DNA of 64,000 nucleotides from Membranipora membranacea (Eukaryota > Bryozoa > Gymnolaemata > Cheilostomatida > Membraniporidae), in NCBI GenBank assembly GCA_914767715.1, contig OU612068.1, positions 26,846,001 to 26,910,000 on the forward strand. Reading direction: 5' to 3'. The notes below the pieces were generated by a model. It made no database searches, was not told where the DNA came from, and saw nothing but the letters and a program-made list of their open reading frames with translations. The stretch's first letter is position 1; the number at the start of each line of letters is the position of its first letter. Position numbers and translations under genes: made by a program. This document shows positions 1-13,100 of the stretch, in pieces.

Positions 1-1900
1 TTGAGCCTCATTTGTAACAGCTACCAACACTTGTTGTTAAGAAGTAAACCCATCTGGACAGTACATCTTCATCCTGGCGAGTTGTAAAACTTTTTGATCA
101 GATGAATATGGCAACTTTTAATCTGAGCTTGTTACAATCCCAGTCCGATTGGCTGAGTTATAAATTTATGTCCAGATTGCCACTGGGCATAATGGCTATA
201 TGTCTGAGTGACATTTGAATCATATCCATGCCGTTGTCAATAGCATTACTCCCTGCCACTTAAACCTGTTTATGTATAATAATTTGATAAGGAACTGTGT
301 AAAATGAGCAAAAGCGTTGATGTCTCGACAAGTGCAGGAGAGGAAAAGATACTGATTGTATCGGGTGGTGTTATCAAATGACCCCGAAACAATGACAATC
401 AAGTGAGTGTAACAGATACAGTCTATTTTTCACAGAACTGATTGCTGCTTGGTCCATTATAAACAGAAAACAAACTCCTTGATGTAATTCATGTGGTTCT
501 TAAATTCTCGCTTACATCAAGGAGAATTCTCCCTGCTTACATGATGAAACTTTTTTAAACGGGAGTTGCCTTTTCATTTCAGAGTGTGAATAAATCTCGA
601 TCAAGCAATCATATTAATTCTGACTTTCAACCGTCCAATTGTTACAATTTCAGAGATATCAGCGAATCCATGTTACATCAATTTAAAATCACATGCAAAA
701 CCAGAGCTAATATTATATCGATGTAGGCCTCTCATAAGACTAGACGTGGTATTCCTTACTTTGGACATTGAGTTGGAAGCCAAAGCCGACTAGGAAATGT
801 GATAGGCCTATGAGTCAACTGTCATTGCCTTACAGGTTAGATTATGTTTTGGATTGCTGAGAAGCTAGTACAAGCACTGTGACTTTGTAATGTATGTAAT
901 CAGAAATATATGTATATAATATAGTAGTAGTTTGCCAATGTATGTCCATTGGCGAGCATGGGCTCCTGTAGCATGTCTTATTGAACTAGTCAAGACAGGT
1001 ATCTAAATACCTAAGGCTAAATGCTCTTAGCAAGGCAGAAGCCTTCTACATCCCCACTCAGCCAGTACCTCTTACTCCCTCTCCCACAGGCCTTCTGGGT
1101 AATTTTAGAAAATAAATAATTTAACTATATAATCTTATTATTGAACTTGGAAAGAGACAGTTAATAATATCCCTGATATATCCTTCCCTGAGAAGGATAT
1201 AAAACCTCTATTTAACTTCTTGAAGAGGTTGCAAAGAATCCCTTTTTGGCAACCTCCTCCACCGGTCCATATGCTATGGCATACAATTGGCAACAGTGTT
1301 CAGCCTCTTACGGTAACCTCGTTCCAACTCAGTGTAGACAACTATTTGCCCGCTGGGAGCCTAGGGCCCCTCAGAAAGACATACCTTTACTTGGAAATTG
1401 ACAAAGTAACATTACAAAATAAAGTACAGTTGTGAAATACCCTTTACCAGTGGTTCCTACATATCGTAGCAGCGGGTGGATTGTGTATACCCACAAATGA
1501 GTGTAGCGAAAGTAGAGAGCTGAGCCTAGCATACACGCGCCCCAGCATGCAATCACATGAATCCAACATTCATTTAGATAAGCACACTTTGCCTGCCATT
1601 GTACTCCTTTGCTCACCAAACAAAAGGCCTTTTGTTACACAACTCTCATAGGTGCATTGAGGCATGTCTCCCTGACATCGGCCCCCAGGGCCTATCCAAC
1701 AGGGTCTTTTAGAACTGTACTTTATTTTGTAATGAATAGCATATAAGTTCCAATGTGGCAAGGGAAGGTAAACACATACTTACTTTCCTACCAGGTAAGC
1801 CTATTCTCTAGCCCAGCAAGCATGTATGATGCATTCACCAGTGTCTTTCGAGAGGGTTGGGTTTGGGAGATTGTTTTACTACTTTGCAGTTGGGTGATCA
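1..1900. other. Gene-free stretch, upstream flank
   Basis: I see no supported gene here. Open frames are short, lack splice context and show no recognisable domain. The sequence is AT-rich and looks like ordinary intergenic or very old repeat DNA. Confidence 0.5.
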
Positions 1901-1929
1901 TTTAGAAGGAGATAAAACTACCCCCCCCC

Positions 1930-2550
1930 TCCTTCAGCCTGACATGCATCATCAGCAAACTGCTAGAGCACGTCATCACTAGCCACATTATGAAGGTCGT
2001 TGAAGGAGACCAGACAGTCACCCTTCAAGGAACCTCCTCTGAGACTTGTACAGTGACCTTGGGCGTGTCCCAAGGCTCCGTACTCGGACCTGCCCTCTTC
2101 CTGTTGTACATCAACAACCTGCCATCTGTAGTCAAGTCCCGTGTGAGATCGTTCGCTGATTATACCATCATCTACACCACTGCAGATCGATCAACTCAGC
2201 TCATCAAGGACTTGAAGAACCTGGAGGCATGAGAATAAGAAGCTAGGATGGAGTTCCACCCAGCCAAATTTGAGATGTAAGATTCAGCCGGAAGAGAAAC
2301 AGGACAACTCTACCGCCATACAGATTGTACAACCAGATTATCCCAGTGACCAAGACCATCAAATACCTGGGAGTGCATATCCAGGATGACCTCAAATGAC
2401 GGACACATACAGACTACATAACCAATAAAGCATCAACTACGGCTTCGTCAGGAGAAGCATTCCCCCTCAATCTACACAGCTCAGACGTAGGGCCTACAGA
2501 CAACTAATACGCCCGTGCTAGGGTATGCCTTGTGCTCCTGGATATGTTAT
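1930..2550 (+). mobile_element. Decayed non-LTR retrotransposon reverse transcriptase fragment
   Basis: The frame from 1990 contains GVSQGSVLGPALFLLYINNL, the conserved palm block of Jockey/CR1-type reverse transcriptases. The catalytic FADD box reads FADY, so the second aspartate is lost. Upstream (about 1940-1990) is an earlier palm fragment (SLTCIISKLLEH) joined directly to it, implying an internal deletion. Downstream, pieces such as TIKYLGVHIQDDL and RRAYRQLIRPVLGYAL continue the same protein in shifted frames to about 2545. It is a dead 5'-truncated copy on the plus strand. Confidence 0.85.
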
Positions 2551-4880
2551 ATTGCGAGGCACCTTTTACTAGCTTGTGTGAACACATTTCTAAATAATGT
2601 GTTAATTTTGACAGGCTTCGGTACAGTATCAGATTAAATCTTATGTACTAATAACTGATTCTGAAGCTGCAGGATTGGGAGAGAGTCAGCCTGCACCAGA
2701 TCTTACTGATGAAGATGGAAACAACCGACAATATGTAAGTAGCCTGAAAAATTGCTGAGTATATTCTTATTACGGTGACACAGTGATGTTAAAAATTTCC
2801 AGGTGGTGGGTTAGCCAAATCATTCATTGTACTGATAGAAGTAAATTAAATGTTGATAAGACAAGATGAGCAACCTGGTAGATGGCTCGTTGGTCCCAAC
2901 CACACTCAAAACTACCCAATCTGCTGTAATCACAACTCCAACTCCCGTGCTTTGTAAAACAGTACTGAATGTCTAACTGTATCTGGGTACACTGCGCCTG
3001 AATCAGCATCACTCCTTACCTCTCCCATTCACTTGATAGCAACAGTCACTAAATGTGGGCTCAGAGTAGCCTTTCACTGTAATCCAACAAAAATATTGCA
3101 AAATATTATGGCATTATGGAGGGAAATTCAGTGCTATAAAAGTTACTAAGCCTTAGTGATTTCTAAATTACAGATAAATCATATGAAATTCCTCACATGT
3201 GAAATCAGACACTTGCAGTCATCTTAACACATTGTAATATGGAAAGTGTTGAAAAAGTATTGTAAATTACAAATTTTACAAAATTACAATTATTACAAAT
3301 TTACAATAGTATTTTATGATTTCACCAGCAACTGACAAGCATTCTTATTCAAATATTAATATCAGTAAGTACCTGAGATATGAGCTGGTACCACCTTACA
3401 CTTGTCTCTATCAGTATTTCATAGCCAAACAACCTGGTGAAGGATTTAAACAGTTATTCAAACATTGTTATCTTTCTATTACAAAGACCTATCTCATTCT
3501 TATAACCATTCTGCCTACAGGATTGTCTTCTGAAGTAGACTATCTCTGCAGCTTAAGCATTTGCTGACATTCCGCCAGCGTAAGTCTTGCCGATGCAATG
3601 CTTCGCCAATCACAACTTGCCAATCATTGCAATCAGCATCCCTTGAGGTGTCCGTTACGAATGCTACTATGGCACTACAAAATGAACATGATTGGATATT
3701 TCTCCATTTTCATGAGAAATATTAAATTTTTCACATATTACAAATCCTATTCACTATTTCAATCTGTTCCAGAAAGACAACTATCTGAACGGTCGCTCAG
3801 ACTTATAAAACCTCACTGTCATAGGGATCCTCGGCAAAGCTCGCTCCAGATGTCTGATGCTATTGAATGAGAAATCCTTGGCTGAGTTGAAGTGGGCATA
3901 ACATATGGCATAACACATAGACTTATAGAGATTTCTCTATAGGTCTATGGCATAATATAATTAACCATTATTTAAACAACACTAGTTGAAGATGACTATA
4001 AAAAGTGAGTGAATTTCAATGAGTCTGCAAACTTTGCTGAAAAAAAGATAAGAACATTTCGCTACTCAACGCAGGCGCCCCAGCTAGTGACACCAATTCA
4101 ATTTGGACACTAGATTACAAACACTTCAAGCAAACCACCAGTGTGTTGAGAAACTAAAAAATTAAATAATGAATTTGAATAAATTATATCGGATAATTGA
4201 TTGATTGATGATTGACGAGTACTTTACTATCAATCTAAATACATTGAAAAATGTATATTACTGATCTGATTTACAATAAAAATAATATTACAGCATAAAA
4301 AGTATTTAATAAAATTCACAAAGAGGGAGATCATCACAATCAGCATTAGGCATCAGTTTCATACCATATTCCCATATTGATGAAGAGACATCTGCTGGCT
4401 AGTGCAGTGTTATGGGGTATGGTTCTTGTTCTGCGAGGTCTGCATGGCTCAGGAAGCAGGTGTTTAAGCATGTCTTGTTTCTTCTGGCAGTATATGACAC
4501 ATATCATCTGGTGTTGGTCGCATAGTTTTTCAATGTCAGTAGTCTTACACGTTTTGTCATAGCTTTCACAGCATGGGTAGATGATTTTGAGCGCGAACCC
4601 AGGGCCACTCGTTGGGCAGCCAGTAAGGCCACATCATATCCCAATTGTACCTTGTACCGATGAGATGCTCGCTGAAACACTCCTATCAATTTCATTGAGT
4701 CTAAAACCTTCTCAATATCAACACCTATGATTAATTCGGTTATATAATCCTGTATATTATACTATGCTCTGAATCATCAATATTCTGTCATCTGTGTGGA
4801 GACTGGTTCTCATGTTGGTTTGGCCCACAAATACTGACTGTCTACTGACTGTTCTTTCTGCCTCATTTATAGGTGTTGGG
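2551..4880. other. Non-coding stretch
   Basis: No gene is recognised. The stretch holds AT-rich simple sequence around 3230-3310 and a short hairpin at 3905-3955. Open frames have no splice context or domain. Confidence 0.4.
3912..3955. repeat. Short inverted repeat
   Basis: The sequence CATAGACTTATAGAGA is followed by its near-complement TCTCTATAGGTCTATG, which can fold into a hairpin of about 16 base pairs. No function is assigned. Confidence 0.5.
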
Positions 4881-4884
4881 ATGA

Positions 4885-5125
4885 TGCAATCAAGATGGTG
4901 CAATTGGTTAGCGTGCAGAAGTTGTGGGATCAAGTCCCACTGGTGGAGCTTTCAAGATTGAGTGTTCCAGCCCCAGCGCCCTTGGGTGGATCTCTCTCCT
5001 CCAAGCAAGAATGCAATCGAGTGGGTCTTGTGTGTAGGTATTCCATTGTATTTAATGTCGTTGTATCTAATCCCATCCTTTCTTTCCTTAAATGTCTTAT
5101 GACATAGGCTGCTGTTATTTTTCCA
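4885..5125 (+). repeat. tRNA-derived SINE-like element
   Basis: A box-A-like run (TGGTGCAATTGGTTAGCGTG) is followed about 20 bases later by a box-B-like GGGATCAAGTCCC, the internal Pol III promoter arrangement of tRNA-derived SINEs. The rest of a tRNA cloverleaf is missing, so it is not called a tRNA gene. Confidence 0.5.
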
Positions 5126-5374
5126 GAATTTTTCATAGACTGTTTTGGATAACTTTATATTTTAGGGTCTTAGTGACAATACCATGGTTAGGCGTTAATA
5201 ACTTAGATCTCAGATCTGATTTGAGTTTGTGCTGCTGAGATCTAGTATGTTCTTATGTAGCTTGTTCTTCATTCATCAGATGCTCCATAAAGTGATAAAG
5301 GGGAGGATACATTTAATCATCGCAATGTTTAAATTCTTTATCGTCTCAGTCTCAACGTTGTGAGCTTTAGGAAA

Positions 5375-5590
5375 TTGGAATACCCAGAAACTGGTAAAAC
5401 CGTTGTATTACACCAGAAGCTGGCATCACTATAATATTGGCTTTAGGAAACTGGAATTGCCAGTTTCCTATGCTTTTGAATTGCTAATAGTAATAACAGA
5501 TATTACCAGTTTCCTAAAACCAATATTATTTTGATGCCAGTTTCTTGTGGAACACAAAGGTAATACCAGCTACCTGTGGAATACGAGATT
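5375..5590. repeat. Nested foldback repeat
   Basis: TAGGAAACTGG and CCAGTTTCCTA form a tight hairpin at about 5444-5471. A second, wider pair (ATAATATTGG at about 5431 against CCAATATTAT at about 5520), with AGCTGGCATCA-like flanks, extends the palindrome outward. It is probably a small MITE. No coding content is seen. Confidence 0.6.
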
Positions 5591-6268
5591 AAAACCAGTT
5601 TTGATTGTTCAAACTGGATTGAATTGCGCATGTACTTTGGATCAAGCAAAATTATCGGTTTACCGTACACCGTACCAATCTTTGTTAACCAAAATACGTC
5701 AGTTTCTATTTTGAAAGCTATAATCCCTAGCTCATAGAGGAATGCATTCAGTACCCTTATCATGATCACGGTTATACAGAGTGATATACTGCCAAAGAGG
5801 CAGGTATAAGAGACAAGTATCTGCTTTGGGCTTCTCATTTTTGCAAACTGAAACAGCAGATCACACTTTCTATCGTAGCTATTTTCCTGCTATAGCAATA
5901 TAAGTCTCTGGGAATCATTCCATACTACATTGCAGCTGAAACCGGTTGCTATAGACCCATACATAAGCCTAAAAAAACTATCATTATTGAAGAGAAACTA
6001 CCTTCTCGATTTTGCTGCATAAAAAACATGAGTGAATGAGTGAATTCAAGTGAGTTAAAAATATGATGTTATTATCCGATCCCTCAAAATGTAAAATAGG
6101 CACGAAAAAGAAAATGCTCAGTGGTGATGCATGTTTTTTGCAGCTCAATAAGTCAGGTGATTATGCCCAAATATTTATTACTTCTCTCCCCCTCTTGCTA
6201 ACATCCATTTTATCGTCAATAAAAAGTACATATTTTAATCTTGTATGTCGCTTGTCAAATTATTGCAG

Positions 6269-6423
6269 AGATAGAAGTTGATGAGTTTCCTGCAGATATT
6301 TTGGTATCTGAGCTGTTTGATTACTTCACTGAAGAATATGAGCGCAGTGCATGTCAACTGAGGAGGAAGTCCGGGAGGGCTTTCAAGCCGAAAAATTCTT
6401 TACACTTGAGTTTAAGATGTCAG
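6269..6423 (+). pseudogene. Upstream RRM-like module exon of gene A, frameshifted
   Basis: The exon lies between a TATTGCAG acceptor and a GTAAGC donor. It begins IEVDEFPADILVSELFDYF and ends in another frame with FTLEFKMS, which resembles the RFKM/RFDM ending of sister exons at 8184, 56452 and 60354. Its length is 155 bases whereas sister exons are multiples of three, so about one base has been lost near 6355. An ATG at 6351 in the second frame could rescue a start. Confidence 0.6.
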
Positions 6424-6570
6424 GTAAGCTCTATCTATGTCGTATGAAATATACATAGTGCGTCAGAAGCCAAATATAATCGGTACTTGGCTATAAACCT
6501 CCATTATCGAAAGGTCTATGCCAAATATTGTTACTGCCTTCACTTTAGATTTAATTGTTTTCTTTCTCAG

Positions 6571-6804
6571 ATTCTGAGAAAATGTTGGAGAAGCCAGATC
6601 AGTACCTTGAGGATGGCGATGAGGACTCCTTAATCAGACTGAGACCCGCTATAGTCAAGCAGATACGAGCTGTTCTCTTCCACAGTGATGTGGATATGAA
6701 CTCACGTACGCTCAAAAAATCTCTGAAAGAATATAAGATTGAATCATGTGACAAGTTTGGAGATGGCAAATCAGATTTTGTGGTCGTCTTTGAGAATGCT
6801 GAAG
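6571..6804 (+). CDS. Gene A upstream RRM-like module exon
   Basis: The exon is a phase 1-1 234-base block after TTTCTCAG with donor AAG|GTGATT. It encodes an acidic leader followed by LRPAIVKQIRAVLFHSDV and a strand FVVVFENAE. It resembles the exons at 11395 (A) and 58974 and 55582 (B). It lies upstream of the candidate start at 7674, so it may be a further N-terminal exon or a relic. Confidence 0.6.
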
Positions 6805-7040
6805 GTGATTATTACTTGGTTCCCTCCAAAGGCAGATTATTGGCTTTCATATATTGACTAAATAATTGATACTCCAGAATTTGCATTACATTTCTATGAT
6901 CATTGGGTTCACCCTGAGTGGTCACCTCACAGCTCGCCCTAGAAAAGAAGGGCTGCTACATCAATATATGATATGAAGTAAAGCGTCACCTGATGATAGC
7001 GTCATCAGCTGATAGATTGATTTTTGTCTTTGTTTGAAAG

Positions 7041-7126
7041 ATGCTAAGCTTATTGTTGAAAATGGACCGCACGATGTAACAGCAAGTGTTAGAGCTAAAC
7101 AAGCTTCTATGAAGAAGAAGAAGAAG
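7041..7126 (+). CDS. Gene A upstream module exon, lysine-rich end
   Basis: It encodes DAKLIVENGPHDVTASVRAK and then a lysine run, and it matches the B exon at 61410-61541 (shared DVTASV). It ends in phase 0 at AAG|GTATGG, whereas the next exon needs phase 1. Either a small exon was missed or this block is no longer spliced to the main gene. Confidence 0.5.
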
Positions 7127-7668
7127 GTATGGCTATGTTCCTTCATTGTCGAGTTTCCATCGTGTATAAAACATGTTTCGTTTTTCTGTTGTTTTATGAA
7201 GCTACAAGGATGTTTCAATGCAAAGAACAAGCTCTATTTCCTATCACAACAATGTTTGCCTTTGTTGTAGTTTACACATTGTTTTCTGGGATTCGAGTAT
7301 CCATGGTTTACTCACTGCATAAGTGTTTTATAACTTCAGCCTAAGAAAGTTGAAATGGTACATACATATTTTAAATTTGGGAGTTGTCTTCTTATTATGT
7401 AAGAGGGGGTAACTCAGACCTGTGGGAACAAGCATTATTATACCCTTTGTACTGTATTTTATCGCAAAATTGACGCAGAACAATGTCCATGGTAATTCTG
7501 CTTGTGATGTGTAGAGAGTTATGCCTCAATGCTTATGGGAAAATAAAGATCCCTACTAGGGTGCTAGTGAGATTATAATAGTGCTCCACAAAATAGTCCA
7601 ATTCAATGGATTAACCTCATAGAAATGTTGGTAGCATGAAGTGAATTACAATTTGTAAATATTTATAG

Positions 7669-7839
7669 ACAAAATGAGTGCTGTTGACTCAACTTTTGAG
7701 ACGGAGATGTTCACTACAGAGATTCCAGACTTCTTGTCTCAAGATTATTCTGTAAACAACTTTTCAGATTTTCAGACAAGTCCTCGATCTTCAACCCCTC
7801 AATCTGAACAAGAACAACTTTTAAGGACCAACCAATGCT
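7669..7839 (+). CDS. Gene A exon 1, candidate N-terminus
   Basis: ATG at 7674 opens a Ser/Thr/Asp/Gln-rich leader (MSAVDSTFETEMFTTEIPD) with no domain. The donor is GCT|GTAAGC. The block is also compatible with splicing from upstream, because its first two bases plus a phase-1 donor would stay open. Confidence 0.65.
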
Positions 7840-10131
7840 GTAAGCTTCTGATGATAAAATCAGAAAAAAATGTGCATCACAATTAGAACTGGCAGCTTTC
7901 AGCTCAGTCTCAGTACAGTCCAATTTTTAATTTTGAGTTCAGAATGACTTGATTTTTTCACCAGCTGTTGAATCAGATAGCATAAGCATCAAGGATCCAA
8001 TTCATGAACAAAGTTGATAGCCTACTCTTCTCCTACTTTGGGCCTAACTTACTTTTTATATTTGACTCAATTAACAATCAGCCACACGCGGATTTCTAAC
8101 ATTTTCCCCACAGTTATTGTGTCATGAACAAGAGCATAGCAGCGAGAGAGCCTAAGGCTTATGTAACATTGCTGATGTTTTAGCGTACATAGAGATAGAG
8201 AAAAGTATTGACGAAGAACCGGAAGATGGATATGAGATTCTGAAACTACATTTCAAGAAGTTACTCGGGGGTAATGAGGAACATACCAGATATTACCACT
8301 GCTATGACAAACGGGCAAATGTTTACAGATTCAAGATGAATCAAGCAGGTAAGACAACATTCATTATACATCTAAACTCATATGTTTAGAAAAATGAGCT
8401 CTATGTGACATGTCTTTGACCTTGGCACATGTTTGAACCTTGGCTCCTCTTTTTTTGCAATTACAATTACCAATGCTTTTTGTGAATCGTTCAAGTATGG
8501 TGAACCAAGGAGTTAACTTCTTGGGTGAATATTGTAACACCGGTAACATTGTAACATCAGTATATAAAAAATTAACTAATTATGCAGTTATTTTTGAGTT
8601 TCCTCTGAGATTACACACTCCACTATGAAACATTCTGGAAAACTTGATGATTGAATGCCCTAAACTCGCACTCAAAGCCATTTGAACACTCAAACTTCCT
8701 TCATATTTTTAAGCAGTGTTTTTATTTCTATGCACTAGATCTTATTTGACCGCCCTATTTAACGGGCCCCCTTAAGCTCGGGTGGCTTGTGTGGGGTAGT
8801 ACACTTGCCCGCTGTTGCCGGCTACTCTTTTTTCGAATAGGCAGAGGGGGATCTTTATACTGTATGCAAGCACACAGTTGACCTCCTGTATGTATGGTCC
8901 TGCTCCAAACAGCAGTGTCAGGATAAAAATCTCTGAACAAGGAATGTCATCAACCTAAGATAAAAAAACTTTGGTTTAAGGCAACACTCAGTTAAAAAGA
9001 AATCCTACAATCAATGTGTCGGTCAGTGTTCTGACATAGCTGCATAATGTCTTTGAAGATATGAAAACACCACCTCACTATTTTGATGATGATGATTCTG
9101 ACACTGAAATGAAGATGACGCAGCGTACAAACGGTAGGTATCTTTATTAATCAATTTCCCTGTCTTTGAAAAAATGCGGCTTAAAAATGTCCTCCCCCTC
9201 AAACATATTGAGAGCTGTCTGCGCTAACCATTTTTGCGTTTATAATTCCCCTAATCAATAACCGTGCTAGATATCAATCACTTGGAAAGAGTAATCAAAT
9301 TAAAAATTATGGGTAAGAATCAACAGTGTATGCAATTAAGCCACCAAACTTTGGCACCAGGCAAAACAGCCATTGGGATGTCTCAATATCTTGGTTTGTA
9401 TATATTGTTTGTTTTTACATATTTATTCTATCACATGGATGTGATTATTGTGATGTATTGTTGGATGCTAAAGGTTTAGATAAAATACTCTGTATATGTT
9501 ATTCATCATAAGTTGTTGCTTCCAGGGCCTGTTATTGTGGTAAAGATAGTCAATAATCAAGGAGAACAGGCGCTGTGTGAAGAAGACCTGGTGTCCAAGT
9601 TTGGTTTTCAAAGTAGATACATGAGCGAGCTGAAGTTACTGGAATTTGATGAATTCGCTGGGGCAACAATACAAATGGAAAATCCACAAGGTACTTTTTC
9701 TATCTGGATCGTGTTGCAGATTGAAGTTTCTACTTGTTGGCTGGTACCAGCTCTGATATCAAACTGGACATTGAGACTATGTAACTAGTTTTGCAAAACA
9801 AAGAATTTCAGCCTTTTCCTAATATTGCAAAACAACAACAGTTGTAACAACTCTTGACTGATATTTAAAGAAGGAAGTCAACGCTCAAGAATCCTCTGTT
9901 TAGTATTTGAACGGCTTCTAGTTAGTTGGGTGTAATGCATTACGCATTCCTGGTTTCATTCCTCGCTAGGATTTAGCCATATTTGTGGGTTAAAATGTGG
10001 GTTAAAATTGCTAGTGTTGTCTCTGTCCGAGGTCAGATTTGATATGAAACCCCAAGGTAATGACAATTATGATTGATCCCCTCATTAAACAATGAGATGA
10101 ATGAAACACGCTTTACACACACATGTAATAG

Positions 10132-10167
<36 letters not shown>

Positions 10168-13100
10168 AAAAAATATGTAAGTTATACTCTTCATGTCCAT
10201 TGAAGTAGCTTGCTGCCTAAAATATATACTCTACTGCAGCAACTGAGTTACGATGAGAGTTTGTTTAATCAATATTTTTTTAGAGATCAGCCTAATCAAG
10301 AGTAAAAAGCAACAGCTTCTTGAGGGTGATCCTGAAAGTGAGCTTCACATAACCCCAAAGAGCACAGGTCAGTCAGTTAGATTAATTAGGATAGAGACAA
10401 GGGGGGAGTTTGAAATATTGATTTTCTATACATCTGAAATGACTTGCAACTTTCAAGACATGTAACTTGTAAAGTTGTCTAAGAAATATAGTGCTAATTG
10501 ATAAGTGTTCTCTGAACGACCCACAGCCAGCCCTTCAAAGCGTTCGGGATGGCGATCGCGGCCGTAGGCGGTCGTTAAGGGGGTGGGTGGGAAGCTAGGA
10601 AACTCCGTTTTTCGCAATTGATCACTTTTATAACTTTAGCACCTATTTACAGCACTTTTGCCTCATTTCACAGAGTTCTAACCCTGTTTTTCAGATTCCT
10701 CATACCTTAAAACATATATCTATGTTGTTACAACAATAAAATAACATAAATGTGTAGACAAATTAATGGTTGTCTTCTCCCATGTCTGAAATTCTCAGAC
10801 ACGGCACTTTTCGGAGACTTGAAAATGATTTATGTCAATTGAGGCTCGCTAGAAGTAGACCTAAAGCTATGTTCTATGTCGCGACAGAGATTGTCTTCTC
10901 TTTTCCCCCATCCCGAACGCTTTTAAGGGCTGGCTGTGAACGGACCATGACCTGTGATAGTATTTACAACATATGACAGAAGTGGCCTTCTGAGTTGTAA
11001 TTGTGCACTGTTATTAATGAAAGTGTTGTAGCCGGTGGTGTAACCTTTTGAAAATATTTATGTGGATTGAAATATTTTCAAATGGGCATAAAACTAGTTT
11101 ATCACAAGAAAATGTGTAGCAACCCATTTATCTTTCCTCAGTTGTTATTAGCGATATTAATCATTGAAATGACCCATTCACCTTTTCATAGAGAGCTTGC
11201 TCCATCTCAGAGTTATTTTCTCCTGTGACGTATAGATGCCGCTACTATTTTGGGTTTATTTGGTTGTTGTACCAATTAAATTCAGAATGTAATGTTTTCC
11301 TATTTCAGGTTCTGCACAGTTTTTTTAACCAGACTATAATGGCTGAAATTACTCTGTATTTTTTATTAAACCTGCTTGCTATGAACTATTTCAGGGAGTA
11401 CCATTGGAATCAGCCAACAGTCAGGCGGAAAATCTCGTCTTAGCAAGACCCAGCTCAAAGCATATCTCGGACCTAATAGCGAGAAGAAATCTGAATATAA
11501 GATTGTGACATACTATGACCACTACGCAGTTGTAGAGCTAGAAACTTGCTCAGGTCAGGTGTCCACTATAAATATTAATGTTTGATGATAAATTTTAAGT
11601 TTCCTATAGCTGCTATATGATAAGAACAGTTGTCCAATCACAATACAAATAGACGACCTGCTTATGAACCTAGCATGTTATATTGTAGCTGAAGACATAG
11701 CCTTCTGTGTTGAGTTTCCTAATTTTTCGTTGAGGTAATAGTATTCATGTTTAGGAGTAATTGCTATGGTTATAAACAGAGCAAATGGAAGGTGTCTAGT
11801 TGAAGCTCATTAGACATGCAAATGTAAATTACATTCTATTATATTGCATATTCACTCTTAACTCTGCTTTTAGTCGCCAGTCTGTTGGTGTCAATAAAGA
11901 ATCATGAGCTGAAAAATGGACAGCATGTGAAAATATCCTTTCCTCGCAATAATGAAAACTCAGACTCAAACTCGGAGGCTAGCGAAGGGGATGAAAGTGT
12001 GCCTGAGTCACCACCAGGTGAGGCTCTTTATAAATCACATATAATGTCAGTTCAAATGCTCAGAAGATCACTCTGCTATATTAAAATGACAATAGTGAGG
12101 ACCCTGTCAATGGAAATTGTAATAGTAACGGCTTAGAATATTAATTGTCTTTCAAGCTTCTCAGTTCTTCGGTACATCAATGACTAAAATACACTGTTGT
12201 ATATGTTACAACCTTTGTATGTGTTACAACTGTTGTATGTGTAGTCTTCACCGTACTTATTTTGCAATCCATTCATAGACATTGAGTGGTAAGACTAAAG
12301 GTTACGCATGACAAAAATTATTTCACTTTTATAGTCACCCGTAAAAAAACTCATTCTGCTGGACCATCAAAGGGAAAAATGAGAAAGTACTCAGAGCATG
12401 ATGATAAGCTAGCAAGTCGGGACACCGTTGACAGCGACCTATCAGTAGATGACAGTAGCCCATCTAAGGAAGAGTCAAACAATGTTACATTGGTTATACA
12501 CAACCTGGATGATGTTGATGAAGAAATGCTGAAGAACTGGATGAAAACTGTCACAGGGTTCTGGCCTCTCAGTATTCACATGTCCGAGAATGAAAATAAA
12601 GCGATTGTGAAAGTTGTCGCCGACGGAGAAAGTTTTAGTGAGTTAATCCTATCTAGATTGAATTGAAGTCCCACTCTAATCAATTACCAACACAAAAACA
12701 CAGCTTCTGCTATTGTTTGCTAACTTTAATATTAGGGAAGCTTTCAATCCCAAAAAGAAAATTTGCTTGCAAGATTAAAACTTAGGTAAACCATTAAACA
12801 TGTGCCATGAGACAAGATTTTCTCAATGAAATTTACAATGCCGCATGTCATTGAGGTAAAAATGAAATCCATTATTACAAGAAACTGAGAATATTTCTTA
12901 AATTTTCCTCCTGACTGAGTTTCTATTTTTTTTCATCTTTCTTCTTTCTGTGCAGTTTGTTATTGCTGATTTAATCTCTATAATATATTGATAATGACTT
13001 GACACCTAGTGTATAATATTATTGCCCTAAGTTTTTGACAGGAGTCATTTTATATTGTCAAACAATGATTGTTATTCACAATCTGTGTATCTTCAGATGT

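Noticed and set aside
7338-7355. 18-base micro-exon (PKKVEM) after exon 7041
   Set aside because: Splice signals and phase 0-0 fit, but it does not solve the phase conflict with exon 7669 and is too short to support.
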